64,000 nucleotides of DNA from JAGLOK01 sp963675575 (GTDB taxonomy: Bacteria > Bacillota > Clostridia > Christensenellales > UMGS416), in the NCBI GenBank assembly GCA_963675575.1, contig OY776378.1, forward strand, positions 1,116,001-1,180,000, written 5' to 3'. Of the stretch, positions 18,252 to 27,384 are shown one piece after another (the first letter of the stretch is position 1; every line of letters begins with the position of its first letter). Made by a program: the position numbers and the translations under genes. A model generated the notes under the pieces. The model was not told where the DNA came from. It saw only the letters and a list, made by a program, of their open reading frames with translations, and did not search any database.

Positions 18252-19529
18252 ATGAATAAAAAATTCATTATCCCATCAATAATAGTTTTCCTTATATTAA
18301 TCTCTTTTTTCCTTTTTTTAATTTATAAAAGTATTAATACAAAACAAATTTCAGAGATTGCATTTAGAATTACATGGGATGAGCTTTCATCAAGAGGAAT
18401 AGCAGTTAGAAATATTGTGGAAGAATATAATGAATCACAAAATAAATTTCATGTAACAATGGTGGGGGGCAATGAAACTCGTGAAGATTACATAATGGAA
18501 TTAGAGCAAGACAACATAGATGTATTTATGGTTCCTTATAGATATATAAAAGATTCTGCTATCTCAGATAAGTTTATGGAGTTATCAGATTGGGGCGCTG
18601 AAAATGAAGACTATTTCTATGATGCTATACAGCCATTGACTCGATCAAAAAATGGTGTTGTAGGCATACCGTGGATAGGTCATTCTATGGCATTGATTTA
18701 TAATAAAGGATTGATTGAGCAAGCAGGTATTGATCCTGAAAGCTTGAAATCAATGCAAGATTTACTCAATGCTTGCAAACAGATAACCCAAAAGACTGAT
18801 GCTTATGGCTTAGGACTTGTGGGGGCAAACTCTCATGACTTATCGTGGATGGTTAGCCAATTCGTATATTCTTTTGGAGGTTCATTGGTAGAAACAGATA
18901 GCGAAGGTAATCAAACCAGTATACTAATTAATTCCCCTGAAAGCGCACAAGCCCTAGATTTCTATATAAACGAATTAGGAAAATATGCTCAAGAAGGCTG
19001 GCAGACACATACAGGTGGAGATGTGATGGAAGTATTTGCAGATGAAAAAATAGCTTTTGAAATTCAGGGGCCATGGGGTATTACTGACATATGGAAGAGA
19101 GGCAATCAATTTGAAGTAGGAGCTATACCGCTTTCACAATTAAACATGTATTCTGAGGTCGGTCCACTAATGCTTTCTATTTCCCGAAATTCAAAATCTA
19201 TTGATGGAGCTAAGGATTTTATACTTTATTTAACTAACAAAAAGACACTTGAGAAAATAATGGATGGCGAGTATGATGAGAAATACCAAGCTTATTATCC
19301 ATACAGAGTTCCTTTGAGAAAGGACATGGAAGATTCAACATTTTTTAAAAAGTATCCGGAATTCTTAGTGTTTATTGAAGGATATGAAAAGTCAAGCATA
19401 AATACGCCAACTGAAGAATGGGAAGAAGAGTATAAAAACATATATGAATATTATATACATGAAGTAATCATAGGCAACATAACGATATCTCAGGCATTAG
19501 AAAATATAGAAAATAAAAAGCCCAAGTAA
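18252..19529 (+). CDS. Membrane-anchored extracellular solute-binding protein, family 1 type
   Basis: The 425-aa product starts with an uncleaved-looking membrane helix (FIIPSIIVFLILISFFLFLIY) without a lipobox Cys, followed by a type 1 (sugar-type) periplasmic-binding fold: ITWDELSSRGIAVRNIVEEYN, VVGIPWIGHSMALIYNKGL, a KIAFEIQGPWGI segment and a C-terminal lobe. I start at ATG 18252, six bases after GAGGA; the TTG at 18225 is weaker. There are no ABC permease or ATPase genes nearby. A sensor kinase with its own solute-binding domain follows 37 bases later. I therefore infer a sensory role, presenting a ligand to the kinase, rather than transport. Confidence 0.8.
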   Translation: MNKKFIIPSIIVFLILISFFLFLIYKSINTKQISEIAFRITWDELSSRGIAVRNIVEEYNESQNKFHVTMVGGNETREDYIMELEQDNIDVFMVPYRYIKDSAISDKFMELSDWGAENEDYFYDAIQPLTRSKNGVVGIPWIGHSMALIYNKGLIEQAGIDPESLKSMQDLLNACKQITQKTDAYGLGLVGANSHDLSWMVSQFVYSFGGSLVETDSEGNQTSILINSPESAQALDFYINELGKYAQEGWQTHTGGDVMEVFADEKIAFEIQGPWGITDIWKRGNQFEVGAIPLSQLNMYSEVGPLMLSISRNSKSIDGAKDFILYLTNKKTLEKIMDGEYDEKYQAYYPYRVPLRKDMEDSTFFKKYPEFLVFIEGYEKSSINTPTEEWEEEYKNIYEYYIHEVIIGNITISQALENIENKKPK

Positions 19530-19566
19530 TTTCCAATATCAAAGCTTCTGGAGAAAGGTAAAGATA

Positions 19567-21627
19567 ATGAAAATTTCAGCAAAAAAAATTACATTAGCGA
19601 TGATGATTGTATTTCTAATATCTTTTATTTTAATGCCTTTCAAAGCATATGGAGATGAAGGAGATTTCACGCAGGAAGAATTGGATTATATCAAAGAAAA
19701 CCCAATCGTGATAACTGCAGTTGATCCTTTCTTTGTGCCCTTCGAATTTATGGATAATGATGGTAATTATAAAGGTATAGCCGCAGATTACATCAAATTG
19801 ATTGAAATTAAAACCGGGTTGACTTTTAAAATACTCGAAGGGCTTACATGGCCGGAGGCATATGATCTTGCACTGGAGGGAAAAGTCGATTTGCTTCCCT
19901 GTGTTGGGATTACAGATGAACGAGCAATTTATTTTTTATTTACAGAGGGCTATTTTAAATATCAGAGGGCAATTTTATCACTCGCAGATGACGCGGCTTA
20001 TAAGTTTAATGACCTGGAAAAAATATCTGTCGGCGTTCAGAGAAATAGTTCCAATTATAGTTTTATTACATATGAAACCGATATTGAACCCGTTTTGTAC
20101 GAAGACATTGAAAGTTTGCTATTGGCGCTATCGGTTGGAGAGATTGACGCAGTTGTGGCAAATTATGCAAGCGCAAAATATACAGCAAATCAATTAGGAA
20201 TAACAAATATAAAAGCAGATGAGATTTTAGACAGTGAAACCACCGAGCTTGCGATGGCTGTTAATCACGACAAACCAATTCTGGTTTCCATATTAAACAA
20301 AGCCTTGGCGCAGATTTCAGAAGAACAAAAAATTGTAATTCGCAATAAATGGCTAGGCATAGAAAAAGAGGCGGATTACAGCACGATATATCGTTACCTG
20401 ATTGTCGGCGTTATGATTGCTTTGACGACAATCATTATTTTCTTCTTTTGGAATCGCACACTTAAAAAACATATTGCTGACAGAAAAGAGGCAGAACAAA
20501 AGGTAAAGTTGCTTCTTGAGTCTGCAGGTGAGGGAATAATAGGGGTAGATACTACAGGACGGATAAATTTCATTAATCCAACGGCGCTGGAATTGTTGGG
20601 ATATGAAGAAGAGGAAATAACAGGAGAATCCTTACATGAATTAATTCATCATTCAAATGAAGATTTTACAGAGTATGATTTGTTTAGTTGCCCAATTAGA
20701 AGGACATATACTTTGGGTGAAAAAAATCATATTTATGATGAAGTTTTATGGTGCAAAGATAAAACCTCATTTGATGTTGAATATACCAGCGTACCCATTG
20801 TGAAAAATCACAATATTCAAGGTGCGGTAATTGTTTTAAAAAATATTACCGAAAGAAAAAAACAGCAAGAGGAAATAAAAAAAGCTCTCGAAAAAGTTGA
20901 AAAACTTTATGCAGCATCATTAGCGATAAGAAGCACGATAAATATAAACGAGGTTTTGAAGACGATACTTTGTGAGTTAAAAGAAGTAGTGTCATTTGAC
21001 AGCGCAACTATACAGGAATACAAAGAGGGGCTGTTTGAAATAATATATTGTGAAGGCTTTATAAATCCGGAAAAACTAATTGGTGTAAAGTTTGCAGAAG
21101 AAAAAGGAGCTATTTATCATAAGGTTTTAGTCGAAAAATCTTCTGTTGTAATGCAGGATGTTAGAAAGCATAATGAGTTTATAGATATGTCCGATAACAA
21201 GAATATCAAATCTTTTATGGCGGTACCATTAATAATAAACAATAAAGTCATAGGCGAACTCACCCTTGATTCGCATACCTTAGACTATTATAACAGAGAA
21301 ATGGCATCAACTGTGGAAGCTTTTGCATCGCAGGCATCAATAGCTCTAAACAATTCTAAAATTTTTGAAGAATTAGAGAAGGCAAAAACGTTGGCAGAAC
21401 AGGCGACAAAAGCAAAGGGTGATTTTTTGGCTAATATGAGCCATGAAATTAGAACGCCTATGAATGCGATAATAGGATTGCTTAGTCTTTTGGGATATAC
21501 AAATTTAGAACAAAAACAAAAAGACTATGTGAAAAAGATAGAAAATGCATCAAAAAATCTTTTAGCGATAATTAACGATATACTTGATTATTCAAAAATA
21601 GAATCTGGGAAATTAAGGAAGCACTGA
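19567..21627 (+). CDS. Hybrid sensor histidine kinase, N-terminal portion interrupted by IS5
   Basis: Domains in order: signal peptide (about 1-28), family 3 solute-binding sensor domain (about 40-260), membrane helix (about 276-297), PAS (about 310-435), GAF (about 460-600), coiled coil, and the HisKA dimerisation helix with phospho-acceptor His626 in ANMSHEIRTPMN. After SKIESGKL the frame enters the IS5 element and ends with three extra codons. The HATPase and receiver domains continue after the IS. Removing the IS and one TTAA restores S-G-K-L-N-I-E-C in frame. As it stands the fragment has no ATP-binding domain and cannot autophosphorylate. Start ATG follows GGAGAAAGG. Confidence 0.88.
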   Translation: MKISAKKITLAMMIVFLISFILMPFKAYGDEGDFTQEELDYIKENPIVITAVDPFFVPFEFMDNDGNYKGIAADYIKLIEIKTGLTFKILEGLTWPEAYDLALEGKVDLLPCVGITDERAIYFLFTEGYFKYQRAILSLADDAAYKFNDLEKISVGVQRNSSNYSFITYETDIEPVLYEDIESLLLALSVGEIDAVVANYASAKYTANQLGITNIKADEILDSETTELAMAVNHDKPILVSILNKALAQISEEQKIVIRNKWLGIEKEADYSTIYRYLIVGVMIALTTIIIFFFWNRTLKKHIADRKEAEQKVKLLLESAGEGIIGVDTTGRINFINPTALELLGYEEEEITGESLHELIHHSNEDFTEYDLFSCPIRRTYTLGEKNHIYDEVLWCKDKTSFDVEYTSVPIVKNHNIQGAVIVLKNITERKKQQEEIKKALEKVEKLYAASLAIRSTININEVLKTILCELKEVVSFDSATIQEYKEGLFEIIYCEGFINPEKLIGVKFAEEKGAIYHKVLVEKSSVVMQDVRKHNEFIDMSDNKNIKSFMAVPLIINNKVIGELTLDSHTLDYYNREMASTVEAFASQASIALNNSKIFEELEKAKTLAEQATKAKGDFLANMSHEIRTPMNAIIGLLSLLGYTNLEQKQKDYVKKIENASKNLLAIINDILDYSKIESGKLRKH

Positions 21628-22817
21628 TTAAATCAAATAATACAAATCTCAAAAATGGTATAATAGAAGAAAACAAATGGAGCAAATTATGAAGCAACAA
21701 ACAATCAGTGATTTAGAATATAGCGCAAGAAAAAGAAGAACTAAAAGAGAAGATTTTTTAGATATAATGGAGGGAGTTATTCCGTGGGAAGAATGGATAT
21801 CATATATAAAGCCCTACTACTATAAAGGTAAAAGAGGTAGACCGCCCAAAGGTATCAAGAAGATGCTAAAAATGTATCTATTACAGAATTGGTTCAGCCT
21901 ATCTGATGAAGGAGTCGAGGAAGCAATATATGATAGCTATGCAATGCGTAAATTTATGGGAATTGATTTTTTTGAAGAACAAGTACCCGACGCAACAACT
22001 TTACTTAAATTCAGACGAATAATAGAACAAAACAATGTAGGTGAAGTGCTATTTAATGCAATAAGCACAGGACTAGAGAAAAGTGGTCATATCATGCGAG
22101 GAGGGACTATAGTAGATGCAACAATAGTCGATGCACCTAGTTCCACAAAAAACCAAGAAAAAGCTAGAGATCCAGAGATGAAATCTGTTAAAAAAGGTAG
22201 TGACTGGCACTTTGGAATGAAAATACATATTGGTGTAGATGCAGGTAGTGGCTATGTTCACTCGATTGAGGCAACACCTGCAAACCAACACGATATCACA
22301 GTAGCATCTAAACTAATCCGTGATGACGACAAAGTAGTATATGGCGATTCTGGATATATTGGTATTCAAAAACGCGAAGAAATCTTACAAGACGAAGATA
22401 AATCGCATATTGATTACAGGATTAATCGTAGACCTAAAAATAGTGTAAAGAAGCAAAAAGGCGTAGGTAAGCAATGGGAGCGACACATAGAGCACCAAAA
22501 GTCAGCAGTACGTTGTAAAGTAGAGCATCCATTCCAGATTGTAAAAAGATACTTCGGATATAACAAGATAGTGTATCGTGGCATACAAAAAAATCTCAAT
22601 AGGTTTTATATCTTATTCGGTTGTGCTAATTTGCTACTATGTGTACGTGCAGATAGAGATCCTGGACTAGTCACAGGATAACCATGCCCTTTTGTGGGAA
22701 AACAGGGCACTATCACCTAATAGTCTATCAGTAATGGGGTGATATTGGGCTATATATGGAACAATATGGCATATACTAAAGTTGATGATTAAATATATGG
22801 CTTTAATCAGTCCTTCC
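21617..22817 (+). mobile_element. IS5-family insertion sequence, complete, with TTAA target duplication
   Basis: The element is 1201 bp. Inverted ends read GGAAGCACTGATTAAA (left) and GGAAGGACTGATTAAA (right, inward). TTAA occurs at 21613-21616 and 22818-22821 as a 4-bp target duplication. It lies between the HisKA and HATPase coding parts of the hybrid kinase. Deleting it with one TTAA restores a single open frame, so insertion is recent. Confidence 0.92.
21689..22681 (+). CDS. IS5-family DDE transposase
   Basis: The product (about 330 aa) has the IS5-type layout: N-terminal DUF772-like domain (GRPPKGIKKMLKMYLLQNWFSLSDEG), first Asp in GTIVDATIVDAP, second Asp in VYGDSGYIG, and the Y-R-E-type C-terminus KVEHPFQIVKRYFG with the catalytic Glu. 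It moves the 1201-bp element. The ATG at 21689 has GGAG six bases upstream; the ATG at 21677 has none, though some annotation would choose it. No frameshift is visible, so it is likely functional. Confidence 0.9.
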   Translation: MKQQTISDLEYSARKRRTKREDFLDIMEGVIPWEEWISYIKPYYYKGKRGRPPKGIKKMLKMYLLQNWFSLSDEGVEEAIYDSYAMRKFMGIDFFEEQVPDATTLLKFRRIIEQNNVGEVLFNAISTGLEKSGHIMRGGTIVDATIVDAPSSTKNQEKARDPEMKSVKKGSDWHFGMKIHIGVDAGSGYVHSIEATPANQHDITVASKLIRDDDKVVYGDSGYIGIQKREEILQDEDKSHIDYRINRRPKNSVKKQKGVGKQWERHIEHQKSAVRCKVEHPFQIVKRYFGYNKIVYRGIQKNLNRFYILFGCANLLLCVRADRDPGLVTG

Positions 22818-24818
22818 TTAAATATAGAGTGTATTGAATTTAGTATTGATGATGTTCTTAGTAGCATATCAGATGTATTGTCATTGAAGGCCGGTGACAA
22901 AGGAATTGAATTCATAATATCCAAAGGAGAGAAAGTACCTGCAGGACTAGTCGGTGACCCTTTGAGGTTGGGACAGATTCTTTTAAACTTGACCAACAAT
23001 GCGATAAAATTCACTGACAACGGTGAAGTTATAATAGATGTACGTGTTGAGAAAATGACCAAAAAACAAGTTTGGATTAAATTTAGTATAAAGGATACTG
23101 GGATTGGGATGACCGAGGAACAAATTTCTAAACTGTTTAGTGCCTTTATGCAAGCTGATGCTTCTACTACTCGCAAGTACGGGGGGACTGGATTGGGTTT
23201 GAGCATTTCTAAAAATCTAGTGGAAATGATGGGGGGACAGTTAAGCGTAAATAGCCAATATGGCAAGGGAAGTGAATTCTTTTTTACCTGTCATTTTAAG
23301 ACGAGTGCGAGAAGTGAAATTACTAAAGAAATCATTCCTCATGAGCTTGAGGATTTGAAAGTTCTTTTGGTAGAAGATAATGCATATACTCGAGAAGTTA
23401 TAGAAAGTTATCTGCATTCGTTTGGCTTTAATACAAGATCGGTATCTTGCGGAGAAGACGCGGTTGAGGAGTCGGGCAACTATTTTTTTGACTTGCTTTT
23501 GATTGATTATATGATGCCGGGAATAAATGGAGTTGAAACGTGGGTAAAGATTAAAAAGAAACTGGATAAAGAGAAACATCCGAAAATTATGCTGATTAGC
23601 TCATACAGTAAGAAAGAACTTTATGAGGAAGCGGACAAAGCGGGCATTGATGAGATATTGGCTAAACCTATAACTCAATCAACACTTTTTAATGCTATAG
23701 TAAATGTTTTTTTGGAGAACAGGAACAGAGAAATCGGAAAAAACAATAATTATCCGAAAGGATTTGATGAAATTAGAGGTGCTGTAATTCTAGTTGTGGA
23801 AGATAATGAAATTAACCAGCAGATTGTAAAGGAATTACTTGAAATCGAAGGGTTTTGGGTGGAAATTGCAGAAAACGGGCAGATTGCTATCAATAAAATC
23901 AATGAAAATAATCATTATGATCTAATATTAATGGATCTTCAAATGCCAATTATGGACGGTTACACAGCTGCAAATAAATTGAGGAATGATCATAAAATAA
24001 GTACACCAATCATAGCTTTGAGCGCTGATGCTATGGAAGGCACAGGGACAGCCGCCAAAGAAGCGGGAATGAATGACTATATATCAAAGCCTATAGATAT
24101 TCAAGAACTCTTTGGTGTTATGGCAACTTATATTGATCCAAAAGAAAGAAAAAAGAATGAAGAAAAAACAACAAACAAATTTACTGTCTCAGATATAACA
24201 CTTAGAAAAATACTTTCTAATCTAGATACAAAAGATGGTCTGAAGAGACTGAGTGGTAATACAAATCTTTATTTAAGTATATTAAGAAAATTTGCAAGAA
24301 AAAATATGAACTTTACAGCCCAATTAAAAACGCTTTTACGAGATGGAAAATCAGAAGAAAGCAAAAAGCTTCTGCACAGGATGAAAGGGGTTTCCGGAAA
24401 TATTGGGGCAATGAATCTTAACCGCATGATAAAAGATTTGGAACATAAAATGATAACAATAAATTCGGATGGCAAGGATTTTGATGAAGAACTTGATGAT
24501 ATTGAAAGCGAATTTGAATCTATATTGGTCCAAATTAAAAAAATGATGAATATTGTAGAAAAAAATAATGTCACAGGTCAAGACAATAAAAAAACAGAAG
24601 ATAAAAATGCTATCTTAAAGCTGAAAACTCTCTTTGAGATGTTAACACAATATGATATTAATGCTAAGTATTATTACGAAGAGCTCAAGAAGATTAAATT
24701 TGATTCTTCTAATGAAAGTTTTGAAAAGATGGGTGAGTTCATTGACGATTATGATTTTGACTCAGCAAGTGAAATTTGTGGTAAGATGATTACTGAGGGC
24801 GAAAAAAAGGAGACTTGA
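22782..24818 (+). CDS. Hybrid sensor histidine kinase, C-terminal portion (HATPase-REC-REC-Hpt)
   Basis: The first residues come from IS sequence; native protein begins at N-I-E-C-I-E-F. The HATPase_c domain shows the N box (NLTNNAIKFTDNG), G1 (DTGIGM) and G2 (GTGLGLSI). Two receiver domains follow: REC1 with LLLIDYMMPG and AKPIT, REC2 with LILMDLQMPIMDG and SKPID. A histidine phosphotransfer domain carries LLHRMKGVSG. Together with the 5' half this was a kinase of about 1350 residues with sensor, kinase, two receivers and Hpt. The downstream HD-GYP regulator starts two bases after the stop and is the probable phosphorelay output. Without its HisKA domain this half is unlikely to signal normally. 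Confidence 0.88.
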   Translation: MMIKYMALISPSLNIECIEFSIDDVLSSISDVLSLKAGDKGIEFIISKGEKVPAGLVGDPLRLGQILLNLTNNAIKFTDNGEVIIDVRVEKMTKKQVWIKFSIKDTGIGMTEEQISKLFSAFMQADASTTRKYGGTGLGLSISKNLVEMMGGQLSVNSQYGKGSEFFFTCHFKTSARSEITKEIIPHELEDLKVLLVEDNAYTREVIESYLHSFGFNTRSVSCGEDAVEESGNYFFDLLLIDYMMPGINGVETWVKIKKKLDKEKHPKIMLISSYSKKELYEEADKAGIDEILAKPITQSTLFNAIVNVFLENRNREIGKNNNYPKGFDEIRGAVILVVEDNEINQQIVKELLEIEGFWVEIAENGQIAINKINENNHYDLILMDLQMPIMDGYTAANKLRNDHKISTPIIALSADAMEGTGTAAKEAGMNDYISKPIDIQELFGVMATYIDPKERKKNEEKTTNKFTVSDITLRKILSNLDTKDGLKRLSGNTNLYLSILRKFARKNMNFTAQLKTLLRDGKSEESKKLLHRMKGVSGNIGAMNLNRMIKDLEHKMITINSDGKDFDEELDDIESEFESILVQIKKMMNIVEKNNVTGQDNKKTEDKNAILKLKTLFEMLTQYDINAKYYYEELKKIKFDSSNESFEKMGEFIDDYDFDSASEICGKMITEGEKKET

Positions 24819-24819
24819 A

Positions 24820-25842
24820 ATGGATATAAACCACGAAAAGGAAACAGTTCTTATTGTAGATGATATTACGGAAAATATTGATGTCTTGGAGGGGCTTTTA
24901 AGGAGAGATTACAATATTAAGTTTGCAACCAACGGTCAGATGGCTATTAACATAGCGCGCAAATTTTTGCCGGATATCATTCTTTTAGATATAATAATGC
25001 CTAAAATGGATGGATTTGAGGTAACAAAAATACTAAAGGCAGATCCGTTAACTCAAGACATTCCGATTATGTTTGTGACTGCAAAAGATGAAGATTTTGA
25101 CGAAGCGAAAGGCTTTGAATTGGGCGCTGTTGACTACATAACAAAACCGATAAGCCCGATAGTATTAAAAGGTCGAGTTAAAACACAGCTTTCATTATAT
25201 AATCAAAAAAAATATTTGGCCAAACAAGTTAATGAAAAAACAAAGGAATTAATTGAGGCCAGATTAGATATTATTAGGAAGCTGGGTATAGCGGCAGAAT
25301 ATAAAGATCGTGAAACTGGAAATCATGTAGTAAGAATGAGTAAGTTTTGCTATTATATAGCAAAAGCTTATGGGTTTAATCAAGAAAAGATGGATCTCTT
25401 TTTACACGCGTCTCCGATGCATGACATTGGTAAATTAGGGGTTCCAGACAAAATACTTTTAAAACCAGGGAAACTGGATAAAGAAGAGTGGGAGATTATG
25501 AAAAGCCATTGCGAGATAGGCGCAAACATAATTGGCGCCACGAAAACTGAACTAATGATTGCATCAAAAATTGTAGCATGTCAGCACCATGAAAAATGGA
25601 ATGGCGAAGGATATCCGAAAGGATTGAAAGGTGAGGATATTCATATTTATGCAAGAATAGCGGCGATAGCGGATGTGTTTGATGCACTAATATCAAAACG
25701 CCCGTATAAGGAAGCCTGGGAGGTCGACAAAACTGTGGAATATATTAGTAGCGAGTCAGGAAGTCATTTTGATCCTGAAGTTGTTAATGCATTTATGAAA
25801 GCTCTTCCTGATATACTAAAAACAATCGAGAAATATAAATGA
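24820..25842 (+). CDS. HD-GYP response regulator (c-di-GMP phosphodiesterase)
   Basis: The 340-aa protein has a receiver domain (1-125, phospho-acceptor Asp near 56 in IILLDIIMPKMDG, KPISP switch) and an HD-GYP domain (about 150-335). Metal and signature motifs are ETGNHVVRMS, ASPMHDIGKLG (HD near 201-202), QHHEKWNGEGYPKGL (GYP near 264) and RIAAIADVFDAL. HD-GYP proteins hydrolyse cyclic di-GMP. It is coupled to the kinase (start two bases after its stop, AAAAGGAG upstream). The system would convert a solute signal into lower c-di-GMP, perhaps affecting motility or attachment. Since the kinase is broken by an IS, this gene may now be poorly expressed or unphosphorylated. Confidence 0.9.
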   Translation: MDINHEKETVLIVDDITENIDVLEGLLRRDYNIKFATNGQMAINIARKFLPDIILLDIIMPKMDGFEVTKILKADPLTQDIPIMFVTAKDEDFDEAKGFELGAVDYITKPISPIVLKGRVKTQLSLYNQKKYLAKQVNEKTKELIEARLDIIRKLGIAAEYKDRETGNHVVRMSKFCYYIAKAYGFNQEKMDLFLHASPMHDIGKLGVPDKILLKPGKLDKEEWEIMKSHCEIGANIIGATKTELMIASKIVACQHHEKWNGEGYPKGLKGEDIHIYARIAAIADVFDALISKRPYKEAWEVDKTVEYISSESGSHFDPEVVNAFMKALPDILKTIEKYK

Positions 25843-26031
25843 TTCAGTAAGTAAGTTTATATTAAGCTATATCCATAAAATATCCTTATTGCGCACCCTT
25901 GCTCATTGCTAATTTTGGGATTTTACGAAAGAAGTAAACATAGACTTTTTTCATAATAAAATGATATTGTCTGAATAATTTTCAAGAAACGAAAGTTCTC
26001 AAAGAGAAACTTATTTTAATGATATTCTAAA

Positions 26032-26088
26032 GCAAATAAATAAATAAAACACTTAATATTGTATTTTGTGTCTTTTTGTTTTATTTGC
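26032..26088 (+). terminator. Long inverted repeat, probable bidirectional terminator
   Basis: Arms of 21 bases (starting GCAAATAAATAA and ending TTTTATTTGC) match at about 16 positions around a short loop, with T-rich sequence in the right arm. It lies about 190 bases past the HD-GYP stop. Confidence 0.45.
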
Positions 26089-26267
26089 ATAAAAAAGTAA
26101 CCGAGTATACAAACGTAAATTTTCAAACAGCATATTATTCATAGAAAACTCCTTAGTTTCTTAAAAGCAAGCTTCGATTATAGCAATAATCAGCATTTGT
26201 TCAACCATGAAATAAAATAGAAAACAGTTAAACACTTTTATTATTTACCACATATTAAATTTACAAA

Positions 26268-26297
26268 TTCCTTGTGATTAGCAAGGATTTTTTTATA
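26268..26297 (+). terminator. Leader hairpin with T-tract and TACCC before virB6
   Basis: CCTTG-TGATTAG-CAAGG forms a short GC-rich stem, followed by ATTTTTTT-A-TACCCC and then AAAGGAGG of virB6. The GTG at 26274 lies inside this hairpin and is not a credible start. Confidence 0.55.
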
Positions 26298-26321
26298 CCC
26301 CAAATAAAAGGAGGTACACCC

Positions 26322-27158
26322 TTGGCACTAGTAATTACAATACTAATAGGAGTAATCCTAACGGCAGCATTACCATTCATAGATAACATATTAGAGAGCA
26401 TAATTCCTATAGCTTTGCATGCAGAAAACTATATGTCAGCTTCAACAGGCACAAATTGGTTTTATAGTGTTTATGATATTTTCTTCTCGTTCGGAATATC
26501 GGTAATTGTGCTGAAATTTTTGAAGAAAGGATTTGATATATACGTAGGTTGGATGGATGGGGATGCAGATGCAGACCCACTTTCATTATTAACCAACTTT
26601 TTGCGAGCGATGGTTGTTGCGATATGCTTTCCTACATTATATAAGCTACTTGCAGATGTTGTGACAGAACTTACCGACCAACTGCTTATAGCGATAGGTG
26701 CAGGTACATCAATGGATTTCACAATTACTATAGCAGCAATAGCATCAGCCGGTATCTTTACAGGACTGATATCACTCATCTTCTTTATACTATTCTTTGT
26801 GCTATATATTCAGTTCCTTACAAGAGGTATTGAGATATTGATACTAAGAATTGGTATGCCTTTTGCATGTGTGGGCTTAATTGATAATGATAAGGGAGTA
26901 TTTGGACCATATCTAAAGAAGTTCTTTCAATCAACACTGGCTGTAATTGTTCAGCTGGCTCTGTGTAAACTAGGAGTAGGTATGATGCTCAACTCAAAGA
27001 TATTCTGGGCGATTGCATGTATGTCATTAGCACTTAAAGCACCGAAGTTCTTATCGGAGTTCATACTCATGGGCGGAAGCGGCGGTGGTGGAATGATGAA
27101 CAAAATATACTACACATCAAGAATATATAACATGGCAAAATCAATGATAAAAAAGTAG
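26322..27158 (+). CDS. VirB6/TrbL-like polytopic channel protein
   Basis: The 279-aa protein has about six membrane helices, among them ALVITILIGVILTAALPFIDN, the long ITIAAIASAGIFTGLISLIFFILFFV stretch split over two helices, and ACMSLALKAPKFL; the C-terminus contains GGSGGGGMMNK. VirB6 proteins form the inner-membrane channel of type IV secretion. I chose TTG at 26322 because AAAGGAGG ends about seven bases before it. The upstream GTG would put coding sequence through the leader hairpin. The gene resumes the transfer operon after the 11-kb island, in the order expected to follow the VirB2-like gene. Confidence 0.8.
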   Translation: MALVITILIGVILTAALPFIDNILESIIPIALHAENYMSASTGTNWFYSVYDIFFSFGISVIVLKFLKKGFDIYVGWMDGDADADPLSLLTNFLRAMVVAICFPTLYKLLADVVTELTDQLLIAIGAGTSMDFTITIAAIASAGIFTGLISLIFFILFFVLYIQFLTRGIEILILRIGMPFACVGLIDNDKGVFGPYLKKFFQSTLAVIVQLALCKLGVGMMLNSKIFWAIACMSLALKAPKFLSEFILMGGSGGGGMMNKIYYTSRIYNMAKSMIKK

Positions 27159-27165
27159 GTACAAA

Positions 27166-27375
27166 ATGCAAATAATAGATGAAGTATCAAAGGTAGTTAT
27201 CTGGTTAATAAGAACAGGAGCTACCTTTCGACTAGCATACTGTCTTTTCAGATTAGGTTCAGCAGATGAAGATGCAGTGATGTACAAAAAAAGAGCAAAA
27301 CATGTGGTGGTCTTTTATATCATTGCAGAGAGCGTGTGGCAAATAAAAGATATAATCATGAAATATTACGGATAA
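27166..27375 (+). CDS. Small conserved-context membrane protein, 69 aa
   Basis: The protein has one moderately hydrophobic N-terminal helix (VVIWLIRTGATFRLAYCLF) and a second near VVFYIIAESVW, separated by a charged loop. It lies seven bases after virB6 and nine before the PrgI gene. Its position suggests a type IV secretion accessory subunit. I recognise no family motif. Confidence 0.7.
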   Translation: MQIIDEVSKVVIWLIRTGATFRLAYCLFRLGSADEDAVMYKKRAKHVVVFYIIAESVWQIKDIIMKYYG

Positions 27376-27384
27376 GGAGATTTT

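Larger units (their letters stand above)
25843..26321. other. Right edge of the inserted sensory island, non-coding
   Basis: About 480 AT-rich bases between the HD-GYP gene and virB6. It holds a long imperfect inverted repeat (26032-26088) and the virB6 leader hairpin (26268-26297). A 29-codon minus-strand ORF (26053-26142) has GGAG six bases upstream, but its product is not recognised. I found no direct repeat matching the left edge near 15050-15234. Confidence 0.5.

Noticed and set aside
26053..26142. 29-codon minus-strand ORF with a GGAG site
   Set aside because: The spacing is good but the peptide is not recognised and it lies mostly within the long inverted repeat; kept only as a remark.
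26274..26321. GTG start giving a longer VirB6
   Set aside because: The GTG lies in the loop of the leader hairpin and the extra codons read through the T-tract; the TTG at 26322 has an ideal ribosome site.
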